In this document: piece after piece, positions 17,984 to 26,793 of the stretch
How positions within the stretch are numbered: position 1 is the first letter of the stretch
Layout of the letters: each line of letters starts with the position of its first letter
Assembly: GCF_024919275.1 (NCBI RefSeq)
Contig: NZ_JANWGH010000003.1
Location: 719,677-783,676 of the forward strand
Direction: 5' to 3'
Length of the DNA: 64,000 nt
Source of the DNA: Algoriphagus limi
GTDB taxonomy: Bacteria > Bacteroidota > Bacteroidia > Cytophagales > Cyclobacteriaceae
Notes under the pieces: model-generated
The model's input: the letters and a program-made list of their open reading frames with translations, nothing else
Databases searched by the model: none
Told to the model about the DNA's origin: nothing
Translations under genes and position numbers: made by a program

Positions 17984-18613
17984 ATGTCTGCCGAGTTTAT
18001 CAAATTATATGAGGAAAATCCCGATCCAAAAAGAATCAGGCATATAGCCGAGGTGTTGCGAAACGGTGGGGTGGTCATTTATCCAACCGATACGGTTTAT
18101 GGGATAGGATGTGATATTACCAATCAGCGGGCAGTAGAGCGAATCGCCAAGATTAAAGGCGTTAACCCTAAAAAGCATAATTTTTCATTTATCTGCGCAG
18201 ACCTGAGTGATATCGCTCAGTACACGCGCGTGATTGACAAGCCAGTCTTCAAAATGATGAAAAAGGCCTTTCCTGGACCCTTTACCTTCATTTTGGAAGC
18301 AAGTTCGCAGGTCCCGAAAATCATGCAAATGAACAAAAAAACGGTTGGAATTCGTGTGCCTGATCATAATGTGCCTCGGATGTTGGTGGAGGAACTAGGT
18401 CTGCCCATTTTGACTACTTCCATCCATGATGAGGATGATGTGATTGAGTATAGTACGGATCCTGAGTTGATTTTTGAGAAGTATCAAAACTTGGTGGATG
18501 TGGTCATTGATGGTGGTTATGGACAAAATGTTGCTTCCACTATTTTGGATTGTACCGGTCCGGAGGTTGAAGTTTTGAGACAGGGATTGGGAGATTTGGA
18601 AGATATTATTTGA
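17984..18613 (+). CDS. YciO/Sua5/YrdC-family RNA-binding protein
   Basis: 209 residues covering a single YrdC domain: PTDTVYGIGCD near the N-terminus, then a KKHNFSFIC segment, PGPFTFIL and TVGIRVPDH. The family includes TsaC/Sua5, which makes threonylcarbamoyl-AMP for tRNA t6A. The HNFSFICADLS and FTFIL segments look closer to E. coli YciO, a paralogue whose role is not settled, than to TsaC. It could be the t6A enzyme or a YciO-type protein. It probably shares a transcript with the NUDIX gene, 8 nt upstream, and the WbqC gene, 12 nt downstream. Confidence 0.85.
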   Translation: MSAEFIKLYEENPDPKRIRHIAEVLRNGGVVIYPTDTVYGIGCDITNQRAVERIAKIKGVNPKKHNFSFICADLSDIAQYTRVIDKPVFKMMKKAFPGPFTFILEASSQVPKIMQMNKKTVGIRVPDHNVPRMLVEELGLPILTTSIHDEDDVIEYSTDPELIFEKYQNLVDVVIDGGYGQNVASTILDCTGPEVEVLRQGLGDLEDII

Positions 18614-18625
18614 TGTTGGTACCGG

Positions 18626-19249
18626 ATGAAATCGATCGTATCTGACCTATTTTATTTCCCCAATCTCGAATATTTCTGCTCCCTAATTGGAGTTGATACG
18701 CTTTATTTAAATCCGCGGGAGCATTATAAAAGAAAGTCTTATTTCAATCGAACTCAGATTCGATTGGCAAATAAGGTGGAGACGCTTTCTGTTCCCATTG
18801 TGGGTAGGCGGCCGAATATCCCATTAGGAAAGATAGAGATTGATTATAATCAGAAATGGCAAAAAGTTCACCTCCGTGGAATCCAAAGTGCCTATGGGAA
18901 AACTCCATTTTTTGAATATTTCTTTCCCTACATCGAAGATATATTTGAGCGAAAACCACAATTTCTTTGGGATTTAAATAAGCAAGCTCTGACAATCTGT
19001 CTCAAGTTGTTACAGCTTCCTGTCAAATTGGAAACTGTGTCTGAAGAGTCAATATTTTCTAATCTGGAGGACCAAAGAGGGCTAATTACACCCTCAGGGC
19101 ATTTTTCGGAACGGGGGATATATCAAGCAGTACCTTATACCCAGAATTTTGGCTTAGACTTTGAGCCCAACCTCTCAGTTCTGGATTTGTTATTTGCTGA
19201 AGGCCCGAGTGCAAAACGCATATTGATAGAGTCTTTAAAAAAACATTGA
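18626..19249 (+). CDS. WbqC family protein
   Basis: 207 residues resembling the WbqC-like family: the pattern PNLEYFCSL near the N-terminus, YKRKSYFNRTQI in the first third, and YIEDIF with a conserved C-terminal half. Family members occur in O-antigen loci and elsewhere, and their enzymatic role is not established. There is no signal peptide or membrane segment. It lies 12 nt behind the YciO-like gene. Confidence 0.75.
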   Translation: MKSIVSDLFYFPNLEYFCSLIGVDTLYLNPREHYKRKSYFNRTQIRLANKVETLSVPIVGRRPNIPLGKIEIDYNQKWQKVHLRGIQSAYGKTPFFEYFFPYIEDIFERKPQFLWDLNKQALTICLKLLQLPVKLETVSEESIFSNLEDQRGLITPSGHFSERGIYQAVPYTQNFGLDFEPNLSVLDLLFAEGPSAKRILIESLKKH

Positions 19250-19330
19250 ACATTCGTTAAAATGATTGTGTTTTTAAAACAAATTCGGTAACATACGTAC
19301 AGTATTTATAATTATTCAGAAAGGAATTAA

Positions 19331-21868
19331 ATGGAAGCAAAATTTTCGAACAGAGTCAAAGAGGTGATCTCTCTCAGTCGTGAAGAAGCGCTTCGCTTGG
19401 GTCACGACTATATTGGCACAGAGCACCTCCTGCTGGGGATGATTCGTGAAGGTGAAGGGGTAGCTGTTTCCATTCTTAAGAAACTGGGAGTTCCATTGGA
19501 TGAACTTCGAGCTTCGATTGAGCGGGCAGTTCGTGGTACTGCCAACCACAATGTGAAAAATATGGCTAATATTCCGCTGACTCGTCAGTCGGAAAAAGTA
19601 TTGAAAATCACTTATTTGGAAGCAAAAATTTTCAAAAGCCAATTAATCGGCACTGAGCACTTATTGCTTTCCATCTTGAGAGATGAGGAAAATATCGCTA
19701 CTCAGATACTTAATAAGTTCGATATCAATTACGATACAATTAAAGATATGCTTGAAATGCAGTCTGATCCGGGTGTGGCTCCTCGCTCTAGGGCAGAAGC
19801 TGATGATGCGGATGATGAAGGTTCCAAGCTTTTTGGACCTTCAGGTGGAGGTTCCAGTTCTTCGAAGTCAGGAAGTGAGAAATCACGAACTCCTGTATTG
19901 GATAATTTTGGTCGGGATTTGACCAAAATGGCCGAGGAAGACAAGTTGGATCCAATTATCGGACGTGAGAAAGAAATCGAACGAGTAGCGCAGATCCTTT
20001 CTCGAAGAAAGAAAAACAATCCAATTCTCATCGGTGAACCTGGTGTTGGTAAAACTGCCATCGCTGAGGGTTTGGCACTTCGTATCGTTCAGAAGAAAGT
20101 ATCGCGAGTACTCTTCAATAAGCGGGTTGTTACTTTGGATTTGGCTTCTTTGGTTGCAGGAACAAAATACCGTGGACAATTCGAAGAGCGAATGAAGGCG
20201 GTCATGAATGAATTGGAAAAATCACCAAATGTGATCCTTTTCATTGATGAGCTGCATACCATTGTAGGTGCCGGAGGAGCTTCAGGGTCTTTGGATGCAT
20301 CCAATATGTTTAAGCCAGCTTTGGCTCGAGGAGAAATCCAATGTATCGGTGCGACCACTTTAGATGAATACCGTCAGTACATCGAGAAAGATGGAGCTTT
20401 GGCTCGTCGTTTCCAAATGGTAATGGTTGACGCAACTACTCCTGAGGAAACAATCCAAATCCTTAACAACATCAAGGATAAATACGAGGATCATCATAAT
20501 GTAAATTATACAGATGAAGCAATCGAGGCTTGTGTAAAGCTTTCGGACCGATATATTTCCGATCGATTCTTGCCAGACAAGGCGATTGATATTCTTGACG
20601 AAGCTGGTGCACGCGTGCATATCAACAACATTCATGTTCCAGAAGAAATTTTGAAACTGGAAGCTGAAGTTGAGGAGATCAAAGCAGAGAAAAATCGAGT
20701 AGTTAAATCTCAGAAATACGAAGAAGCGGCTCAGCTTCGGGATAAGGAGAAGAAATTGCTTGAGCAATTGGATTTAGCAAAAGCTCGATGGGAAGAAGAG
20801 TCCAAGACTAAGCGATTTACAGTTGACGAGGATAATGTCGCTGAGGTAATCGCGATGATGACTGGAATACCTGCTAAGCGTATCGCTCAAAATGAAGGCA
20901 ATAAATTGCTCAATATGGGTGAGGAGCTCAAGGGTAAAGTTATTGGTCAGGATGAGGCTATCAAGAAATTGACTAAAGCTATTCAGCGTACCCGAGTGGG
21001 TTTGAAAGATCCTAAAAAGCCAATCGGTTCCTTTATTTTCTTGGGACCTACTGGTGTCGGAAAGACTGAATTAGCAAAAACCTTGGCCACCTATCTCTTT
21101 GACAAGGAAGATTCCTTGATTCGAATTGACATGTCAGAGTACATGGAGAAATTCTCCGTTTCCCGATTGGTGGGAGCGCCTCCAGGATATGTTGGCTATG
21201 AAGAAGGTGGTCAATTGACCGAAAAGGTGAGAAGAAAGCCTTATTCCGTGGTCTTGCTTGATGAGATTGAAAAGGCTCATCCGGATGTATTCAATATTCT
21301 GTTGCAAGTATTGGATGATGGAATTCTTACCGATGGATTAGGTCGTCGAGTTGATTTTCGAAATACCATCATCATCATGACTTCCAATATTGGGGTTCGT
21401 GATTTGAAGGATTTTGGTGCAGGGATTGGTTTTGCTAACAAAGCAAAACAGGATAACATGGATGAAATCATGAAGTCTACGATTCAGTCTGCATTGAAAA
21501 AGGCATTCAGTCCAGAATTCTTGAATCGTTTGGATGATGTGGTTGTATTCAATTCTTTGTCAAAAGAAGATATCTTCAAGATCATCGATATTTCATTGGC
21601 GAAGTTATTCCACAGAATCACTGATTTGGGATACAAGATCGAGTTGACCGAGAAGGCAAAAGAATTCTTGTCCGAAAAAGGATATGATCAGCAATATGGA
21701 GCTCGTCCGCTAAACCGTGCAATACAGAAGTATCTGGAAGATGCGGTTGCCGAAGAAATCCTGAAGGGGGATCTGTCCGAAGGTGATATAATCACAGCAG
21801 ATTACGATGGAAAATCTCCGGAATTGACCATCACAGTGAAAAAGAAGAAACAAAAGGCGGAAGAATAA
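19331..21868 (+). CDS. clpC: ClpC AAA+ unfoldase (ClpP partner)
   Basis: An 845-residue Hsp100 protein. Two N-terminal Clp-N repeats (about 1-145) are followed by a Ser-rich linker and the D1 AAA+ module with Walker A GEPGVGKT (about 236-243) and Walker B ILFIDE. A UVR-type coiled-coil middle region (about 440-490) precedes D2 with GPTGVGKT (about 572) and a C-terminal ClpB-D2-small domain. An IGF tripeptide near residue 700 fits the loop that docks onto ClpP, so it should feed the ClpP protease. A ribosome binding site (AGAAAGGA) lies 5 nt before the ATG, unusual for this genome, where most genes lack one. Confidence 0.95.
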   Translation: MEAKFSNRVKEVISLSREEALRLGHDYIGTEHLLLGMIREGEGVAVSILKKLGVPLDELRASIERAVRGTANHNVKNMANIPLTRQSEKVLKITYLEAKIFKSQLIGTEHLLLSILRDEENIATQILNKFDINYDTIKDMLEMQSDPGVAPRSRAEADDADDEGSKLFGPSGGGSSSSKSGSEKSRTPVLDNFGRDLTKMAEEDKLDPIIGREKEIERVAQILSRRKKNNPILIGEPGVGKTAIAEGLALRIVQKKVSRVLFNKRVVTLDLASLVAGTKYRGQFEERMKAVMNELEKSPNVILFIDELHTIVGAGGASGSLDASNMFKPALARGEIQCIGATTLDEYRQYIEKDGALARRFQMVMVDATTPEETIQILNNIKDKYEDHHNVNYTDEAIEACVKLSDRYISDRFLPDKAIDILDEAGARVHINNIHVPEEILKLEAEVEEIKAEKNRVVKSQKYEEAAQLRDKEKKLLEQLDLAKARWEEESKTKRFTVDEDNVAEVIAMMTGIPAKRIAQNEGNKLLNMGEELKGKVIGQDEAIKKLTKAIQRTRVGLKDPKKPIGSFIFLGPTGVGKTELAKTLATYLFDKEDSLIRIDMSEYMEKFSVSRLVGAPPGYVGYEEGGQLTEKVRRKPYSVVLLDEIEKAHPDVFNILLQVLDDGILTDGLGRRVDFRNTIIIMTSNIGVRDLKDFGAGIGFANKAKQDNMDEIMKSTIQSALKKAFSPEFLNRLDDVVVFNSLSKEDIFKIIDISLAKLFHRITDLGYKIELTEKAKEFLSEKGYDQQYGARPLNRAIQKYLEDAVAEEILKGDLSEGDIITADYDGKSPELTITVKKKKQKAEE

Positions 21869-21888
21869 TCTGTTCTGCCACAAAATAT

Positions 21889-21917
21889 AAATCCCAAGGC
21901 TCAGCCTTGGGATTTTT
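21889..21917. terminator. Rho-independent terminator after clpC
   Basis: A 10-bp stem ATCCCAAGGC/GCCTTGGGAT around a TCA loop, followed by six T. Confidence 0.92.
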
Positions 21918-21936
21918 TGCTTTTGCCTGATTGTAT

Positions 21937-22224
21937 TTAAAGGGAGAATATGAAAAACACTAATGCTACTCCCAATACTAAGGTCATGACCTTGGCTTTT
22001 TCCATGTCTTCCTTTTTTACTTTTCGTTTTCGGAGAACCATTACAGAAAGTCCCAATCCAAACATTTGAAGCAATAATGAGATTCCGTTCAATGGTCCCA
22101 TTGGTGCCTGAACTAGTTGGAATTGACTGTTGAATATCGACAGGGTTCCGAGTAGGATCCCGGTAATTCCGAAAAGAAAAGATCGTTGTAAAAGTACGCC
22201 TTCAGGCAAATCGGTCCATTTCAT
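21937..22224 (-). CDS. Small membrane protein of unknown function
   Basis: 95 residues with three hydrophobic segments (about 15-32, 44-62 and 78-95) and a positively charged loop (RKRKVKK) between the second and third. I do not recognise the family. It lies 54 nt downstream of the stop-to-start gap after the PolX-like gene on the same strand and may belong to its transcript. It ends just beyond the clpC terminator. Confidence 0.6.
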   Translation of the reverse strand: MKWTDLPEGVLLQRSFLFGITGILLGTLSIFNSQFQLVQAPMGPLNGISLLLQMFGLGLSVMVLRKRKVKKEDMEKAKVMTLVLGVALVFFIFSL

Positions 22225-22278
22225 AAGGTAAAATTGGGGTTTGGCGAAGATAGGAATTCCTTTCGATTCAGGAGGATC

Positions 22279-23988
22279 CTATTTTTTAATCATTTTCTTT
22301 TTTCGATCGGCAAAATATTTCTCAATTTCTTCACAGGACAGTGCATTGAGGGTCATTTCTCTGGTTAGCCCACCTTTTCTTCCCACTAAAACACCATATT
22401 TCATATCTCCATATCCGGCTACTTCATGAGCATCCGGATTGATGGATAGCATGACTCCTTGATCCATCGCATAGCGGACCCATCTCCAGTCCAAATCAAG
22501 ACGCCAAGGATTGGCATTGATCTCAATTACGACTTGATGTTTGGCGCAAGCATCAATAATAGTCTTGTGGTCGATAGGATAGCCTTCTCTTCTAAGCAGA
22601 AGCCTTCCGGTTGGATGGCCCAGGATAGTGGTGTATGGATTTTCAATCGCAGTTAGTAATCTTCGAGTCGCCCGCTTGATATCCATGTTTAGAATGGAAT
22701 GGACTGAAGAAACCACAAAATCGAATGTCTGTAAAATATCTTCAGGATAATCCAGATTGCCATCCCCTAAAATATCGGATTCGATTCCTTTGAATATTTT
22801 AAATGGTGCGAGCTCTTTGTTGAGTTGATCAATTTCTTCTTGTTGTTTGATCACTTTTTCGATTTCCAAGCCACCTGCATAACTGGCAGTTCGGGAATGA
22901 TCAGAAATTCCTAAGTATTCATAGCCCATCTCCTTACATTGTTCAGCCATCTGACGAAGGCTGTTTTTCCCATCACTATAGGTGGAGTGATTGTGGAGTA
23001 TTCCTTTAAGGTCTTTTTCTTCCAGTAGGGTTGGGATCTTATGCTCTTTTGCTAATTCCACTTCTCCATATCCTTCCCGCATTTCTACTGGAATGTATTG
23101 AAGATGATGCTTCGAGAAGAATTCTTTATCGTTTTGAAATCCATTTACCCGAAGTGCATCTGCCACGGTATTTTTAGAATCGATTTTACTTTGAAGATGC
23201 TGAGGACTTGCAGAGAGTGCGTAGGACTTTATTGGGAATTCCTCAGGACTAGTTAAATAAATTGTGAATTGAAGATCCAAGTCCTTGATTTTTCCTCTCA
23301 AAGAAAAAGGTCCTGAAATGGATTTATCTATTTCAAAGTCCTTGATTTTTGAAAGCTTGTGCTGGATCTTCGGGATATCTTTAGTGCCAATTAGCCATTC
23401 CGCTTGGGAAATGATTTCCATTTTCCGGGCAAATTCACCGACAGGAACAATGATAGAACTGGAAAATTCATCTTTCAATTTTTCAGTCAGTTCATTTATG
23501 GAATCCTCGATGTCAGCATAAAGCCATTTTCCGGCGTTGGAGGCTTTAAATTCCAGGTTTTGGATGATGGTTTCTTGTGTTTTCTCACCAAAGCCCTTGA
23601 TTTTGGCGACTTTCCCGCTTTGGCAAGCCTCCATCAATTCATGAGTAGAAGTAATGCCTAATTCCTCCCAAAGTGTTTTTACTTTCTTTGGACCCAAGCC
23701 TTTGATTTGGAGAACTTCTAGAATTCCCTGTGGGGTTTTTTCAATCAAATTATCCAATAGGGGAAAGGACTCTGTGGATTTTAAGGATTGAATTGCTTCA
23801 AAAATACTCTTTCCAACTCCAGGGATTTTACCCAACTCTTCATCGCTAAGCTCCATGATATCAGCGTCACCTCGCTCCAAGGAGTTGAGCGCTGATTGAT
23901 AACTTCTGATTTTAAAGGAATTTTCATCATGTAGCTCCATCAATTGGATGCAGAGCTTTAGTTTTTTGAGAATAGTTTTATGGTCCAA
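22279..23988 (-). CDS. polX: PolX-like protein with PHP domain; polymerase site apparently degenerate
   Basis: 569 residues in the PolX layout: an N-terminal helix-hairpin-helix domain (KIPGVGKSI at 54-62, IKGLGPKKV at 95-103, IKGFGEKT at 130-137), a polymerase-beta-like palm (about 155-320) and a C-terminal PHP domain. PHP metal ligands look intact: HNHS (His332, His334), DH (363-364), Glu403, His430, His458 and DAH (519-521). In the palm, the segment equivalent to GSxRR...DxD reads GEFARK...QAE (184-197), so both adjacent catalytic Asp appear replaced by Gln and Glu. It may therefore be a DNA-binding 3'-5' exonuclease or phosphatase rather than a polymerase; this is inference. Confidence 0.85.
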   Translation of the reverse strand: MDHKTILKKLKLCIQLMELHDENSFKIRSYQSALNSLERGDADIMELSDEELGKIPGVGKSIFEAIQSLKSTESFPLLDNLIEKTPQGILEVLQIKGLGPKKVKTLWEELGITSTHELMEACQSGKVAKIKGFGEKTQETIIQNLEFKASNAGKWLYADIEDSINELTEKLKDEFSSSIIVPVGEFARKMEIISQAEWLIGTKDIPKIQHKLSKIKDFEIDKSISGPFSLRGKIKDLDLQFTIYLTSPEEFPIKSYALSASPQHLQSKIDSKNTVADALRVNGFQNDKEFFSKHHLQYIPVEMREGYGEVELAKEHKIPTLLEEKDLKGILHNHSTYSDGKNSLRQMAEQCKEMGYEYLGISDHSRTASYAGGLEIEKVIKQQEEIDQLNKELAPFKIFKGIESDILGDGNLDYPEDILQTFDFVVSSVHSILNMDIKRATRRLLTAIENPYTTILGHPTGRLLLRREGYPIDHKTIIDACAKHQVVIEINANPWRLDLDWRWVRYAMDQGVMLSINPDAHEVAGYGDMKYGVLVGRKGGLTREMTLNALSCEEIEKYFADRKKKMIKK

Positions 23989-24027
23989 AACAAGGAAGGT
24001 TTAATTACGTCTACATAGACAAATGTC

Positions 24028-24035
24028 CAAAAATA
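24028..24035 (-). promoter_or_regulatory. -7 promoter element for the PolX-like gene
   Basis: On the minus strand TATTTTTG matches TAnnTTTG, 40 nt before the ATG at 23988. No clear -33 element is seen. Confidence 0.4.
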
Positions 24036-24190
24036 TTGTTTCAAATTAAAGTTGAACCGGGTATCTTCAAGAAGATGGCATAGTCTCTTAAAGGATTTTA
24101 ATTTCAACTGAGTGAAAAGGATAAATGGAATTAGAATCCTTTATTTTATGCTTCAGCATTGTATCCAAAACTAGAAAACCAAAATAGGCT

Positions 24191-24589
24191 ATGAATTATT
24201 GGATGGTAAAAAGCGAACCAAATTCTTACTCCTGGGATGATTTCGAAAAGGCCAAGGAAGATATTTGGGATGGAGTCAGAAATTATCAAGCCCGGAATTA
24301 TTTAAATGAAATGCAGGTAGGGGATCAAGTCCTTTTTTACCACAGCGGAAAAGAAAAAGCTGTGGTAGGAATTGCTGAGGTTTCCTCAGCTCCGCTACCT
24401 GATCCCAAAGATGAAGCTTGGACCGCAGTAATGCTGAAAGTTGGTCGACCTTTAGCTCATCCAGTTACCTTATCTCAGATCAAGGCCGAGGATAGGCTTT
24501 CCGAATTACCTATGTTAAAACAATCCCGGCTTTCTGTGCTTCCTGTAAATAAGGATGAGTTTGAATTGATAGTGAAAATGTCTCTATGA
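24191..24589 (+). CDS. EVE domain protein
   Basis: 132 residues forming a single EVE (PUA-like) domain. The start MNYWMVKSEPNSYSWDDF, the segment WDGVRNYQARN and the FYHSGKEKAVVGIAEV strand are typical of the thymocyte nuclear protein 1/YcaQ-like EVE group, which binds modified cytosine in DNA or RNA in characterised relatives. The modified base recognised here, if any, is unknown. The stop codon overlaps the start of the next gene (ATGA), indicating coupled translation with an exported protein, which is an unusual pairing. Confidence 0.88.
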   Translation: MNYWMVKSEPNSYSWDDFEKAKEDIWDGVRNYQARNYLNEMQVGDQVLFYHSGKEKAVVGIAEVSSAPLPDPKDEAWTAVMLKVGRPLAHPVTLSQIKAEDRLSELPMLKQSRLSVLPVNKDEFELIVKMSL

Positions 24590-26208
24590 GAAAAGCGATT
24601 GTTATTTGCTTATTGGTACTTTTTGGCATACCTGCATTTTCGCAGGTAGAATTCGAATCCCGTTTTGAAATCGAGTCGGATTATTTTGATCCCCATTTTG
24701 AAATGGTTCGATACGGAGAAGATATTGTAGCCTTTCGAACGCTTGCGAAGCGGGCTTTTTCTGTAGATCGGATTTTTCAATATATCGTTCTTGATCAAGA
24801 TCTGAATACAGAAAAAGGATTGATAGAATTGCCCGTTCAACCGGGTTATGATTTGATAGGATATGATCTCGATGGAGATTTTTTGTATGCGCTATTTCAG
24901 CGAGGAAGTGGTATAGGAGGAGAAAAATATGTTCTCAAAATTGATTTGGTTGGCTTGGATGCATTTGAATTCTCAGTTGAGAATTTACTTGATTTGGAGC
25001 TTGCAGAATTTTTGGTTCAGAATGATCGTGTGATTTTTATGGGCTCTGCCAATATGCGCCCCGTAGTACAGGTTTATGGTTTGGCTGATAAAACAATTCA
25101 CACTGTTCAGGGGGTCTATGGAAATGATACTCAGATCCTTCAAATCCGAAAAATGCCCGAAATCGAGGCTTTTGAAGTGGTATTAAGTCGAAAAGGCCAA
25201 TACCGTGATAGGGAAGTGATTCTTAATACCTATGATTTGCTTGGTAATTTGCTGCGTGAGATTCGAATTGATCAGTTTGGGGAAGAGGATCAAGAAATTA
25301 TTGAAGCCTTGGTGGTTCAGGAAGACTTTTACCGTAGATCCATGATTGGTTCCTATGGCTTGGCTAGGAGGGATTCTTATTTGGGAATGTACCGAACAGA
25401 GATCAATGAATTTGGAGAGTATGATACACGATTGTATACGCTCGAGGACTTCCCTAATTTTTTTAATTACCTAGATGAAAAAGGAAAAGCAAAAAAGGAT
25501 GCGGAAGTACTCAAACAAGTAGATCGGGATAAAGTACCTAGTATCCGAAATGTCTATTCTATCCGTGAAGTTCGCCAGGAACCAGATGGCATGTATGTCT
25601 TTTTCGACCATTACAATATTATTAATTCCAGAGGAGTCAACAGAGGTTGGCCTTTTTCTCCAACAGGGATGTATCGCTATGATCAATGGAGTCGAATGAG
25701 CTCTTCACAAGATTATTGGGATCCAATTTCTGTTAGACGCTTTAATCAGGGGCCACTTCAGATAAATACCGAGTTCAGTTACATCTCTGCTCATTTTGTC
25801 AAGTTGGGGGAAGATGGACGGGTAGTTTGGGATAATTCGGCGACATATGATGATCTATTGACAGAATTTCCCGAACCCTTTGGGGAAATAGCGATAGTCG
25901 GGGATGAGTTTTACCATGGCTATGTTAGAAATGATAAAATTCGACTTGCCTATATCAAGAATGGAGAAAAGAAATTCGATAACCTCGACTTTGAGCTAAA
26001 GTTGATCAATGAAAGTGAACGAATTGCAGATACAGATATGCCAAGTCTGAGATTGGTGTATTGGTATGATCGGTATTTCCTTCTCACAGGAAATCAGCGA
26101 ATTCGTTATCAAAAGGAAAATGGGCAAGCAGCGACTCGGGAGGTGTTTTTCTTCACAAAAGTGATGGTTTCAGGAGACCTCTATCAACCTGAGGAAACCG
26201 AAGACTAG
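24586..26208 (+). CDS. Exported protein of unknown function
   Basis: 540 residues with an N-terminal signal peptide (KAIVICLLVLFGIPAFSQ), so probably periplasmic or outer-membrane associated. The mature part is rich in Asp, Tyr, Arg and beta-strand-like segments with no membrane helix; the repeated alternation of short strands suggests a propeller-like or other all-beta fold, which is a guess. I recognise no family motif. Its ATG overlaps the EVE gene stop by 4 nt. Confidence 0.75.
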   Translation: MRKAIVICLLVLFGIPAFSQVEFESRFEIESDYFDPHFEMVRYGEDIVAFRTLAKRAFSVDRIFQYIVLDQDLNTEKGLIELPVQPGYDLIGYDLDGDFLYALFQRGSGIGGEKYVLKIDLVGLDAFEFSVENLLDLELAEFLVQNDRVIFMGSANMRPVVQVYGLADKTIHTVQGVYGNDTQILQIRKMPEIEAFEVVLSRKGQYRDREVILNTYDLLGNLLREIRIDQFGEEDQEIIEALVVQEDFYRRSMIGSYGLARRDSYLGMYRTEINEFGEYDTRLYTLEDFPNFFNYLDEKGKAKKDAEVLKQVDRDKVPSIRNVYSIREVRQEPDGMYVFFDHYNIINSRGVNRGWPFSPTGMYRYDQWSRMSSSQDYWDPISVRRFNQGPLQINTEFSYISAHFVKLGEDGRVVWDNSATYDDLLTEFPEPFGEIAIVGDEFYHGYVRNDKIRLAYIKNGEKKFDNLDFELKLINESERIADTDMPSLRLVYWYDRYFLLTGNQRIRYQKENGQAATREVFFFTKVMVSGDLYQPEETED

Positions 26209-26242
26209 AATTTCTTTTTATATTTACCCGCAAATCCAACCC

Positions 26243-26791
26243 ATGCAAAAACGGCTTGTTTTAAATCAGCAGCAAATCCAAATCATCCTGAAAAGGTTTT
26301 GTCATCAGCTGATCGAAAATCACGATAATTTTGAGAATACAGTTCTGCTAGGCTTGCAGCCAAGAGGAATTATTTTGCTTGACCGAATCGTTGAAGAGTT
26401 GGAAAATATATCCGGTAAAAAAGTCCCAGCAGGGTATTTGGATGCGACATTTCACCGGGATGATTTTCGTCGTCGGGATTTCCCTCTCAAAGCGAATGAG
26501 ACAAAGATTGATTTTTTGGTAGAAGGAAAAAAAGTAATTCTTGTCGATGATGTCCTGTATAAAGGTAGATCTGTGCGGGCAGCAATGGATGCGATGATCG
26601 CATTTGGAAGACCCCAAAAGGTCGAGTTGATGGTTCTAGTAGACCGAAAACTCACAAGGGATTATCCTATTATGCCGGACTATTTCGGAATTCGAGTAAA
26701 TACAATTGACACTCAATATGTGGTCGTCGAATGGGCTTCCCAAGGGCAGCCTGAAGATGCAGTTTGGATTACAGAAAAAGAACAAAAATAA
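26243..26791 (+). CDS. pyrR: PyrR-type uracil phosphoribosyltransferase/pyrimidine regulator
   Basis: A 182-residue type I phosphoribosyltransferase. The PRPP-binding motif VILVDDVLYKGR (about residues 98-109) and the DFRRRDFPL flexible-loop region match PyrR. In Bacillus PyrR binds pyr mRNA and attenuates transcription; in Bacteroidota the regulatory role is less clear and it may act only as a UPRTase. I see no attenuator in the 34-nt leader, where a near-consensus -7 element TATATTTA lies at 26219-26226. pyrB starts 2 nt after its stop. Confidence 0.92.
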   Translation: MQKRLVLNQQQIQIILKRFCHQLIENHDNFENTVLLGLQPRGIILLDRIVEELENISGKKVPAGYLDATFHRDDFRRRDFPLKANETKIDFLVEGKKVILVDDVLYKGRSVRAAMDAMIAFGRPQKVELMVLVDRKLTRDYPIMPDYFGIRVNTIDTQYVVVEWASQGQPEDAVWITEKEQK

Positions 26792-26793
26792 CC

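Noticed and set aside
24090-24142. AAAGGATT/AATCCTTT inverted repeat upstream of the EVE gene
   Set aside because: The long loop and weak 8-bp arms in AT-rich DNA make chance likely.
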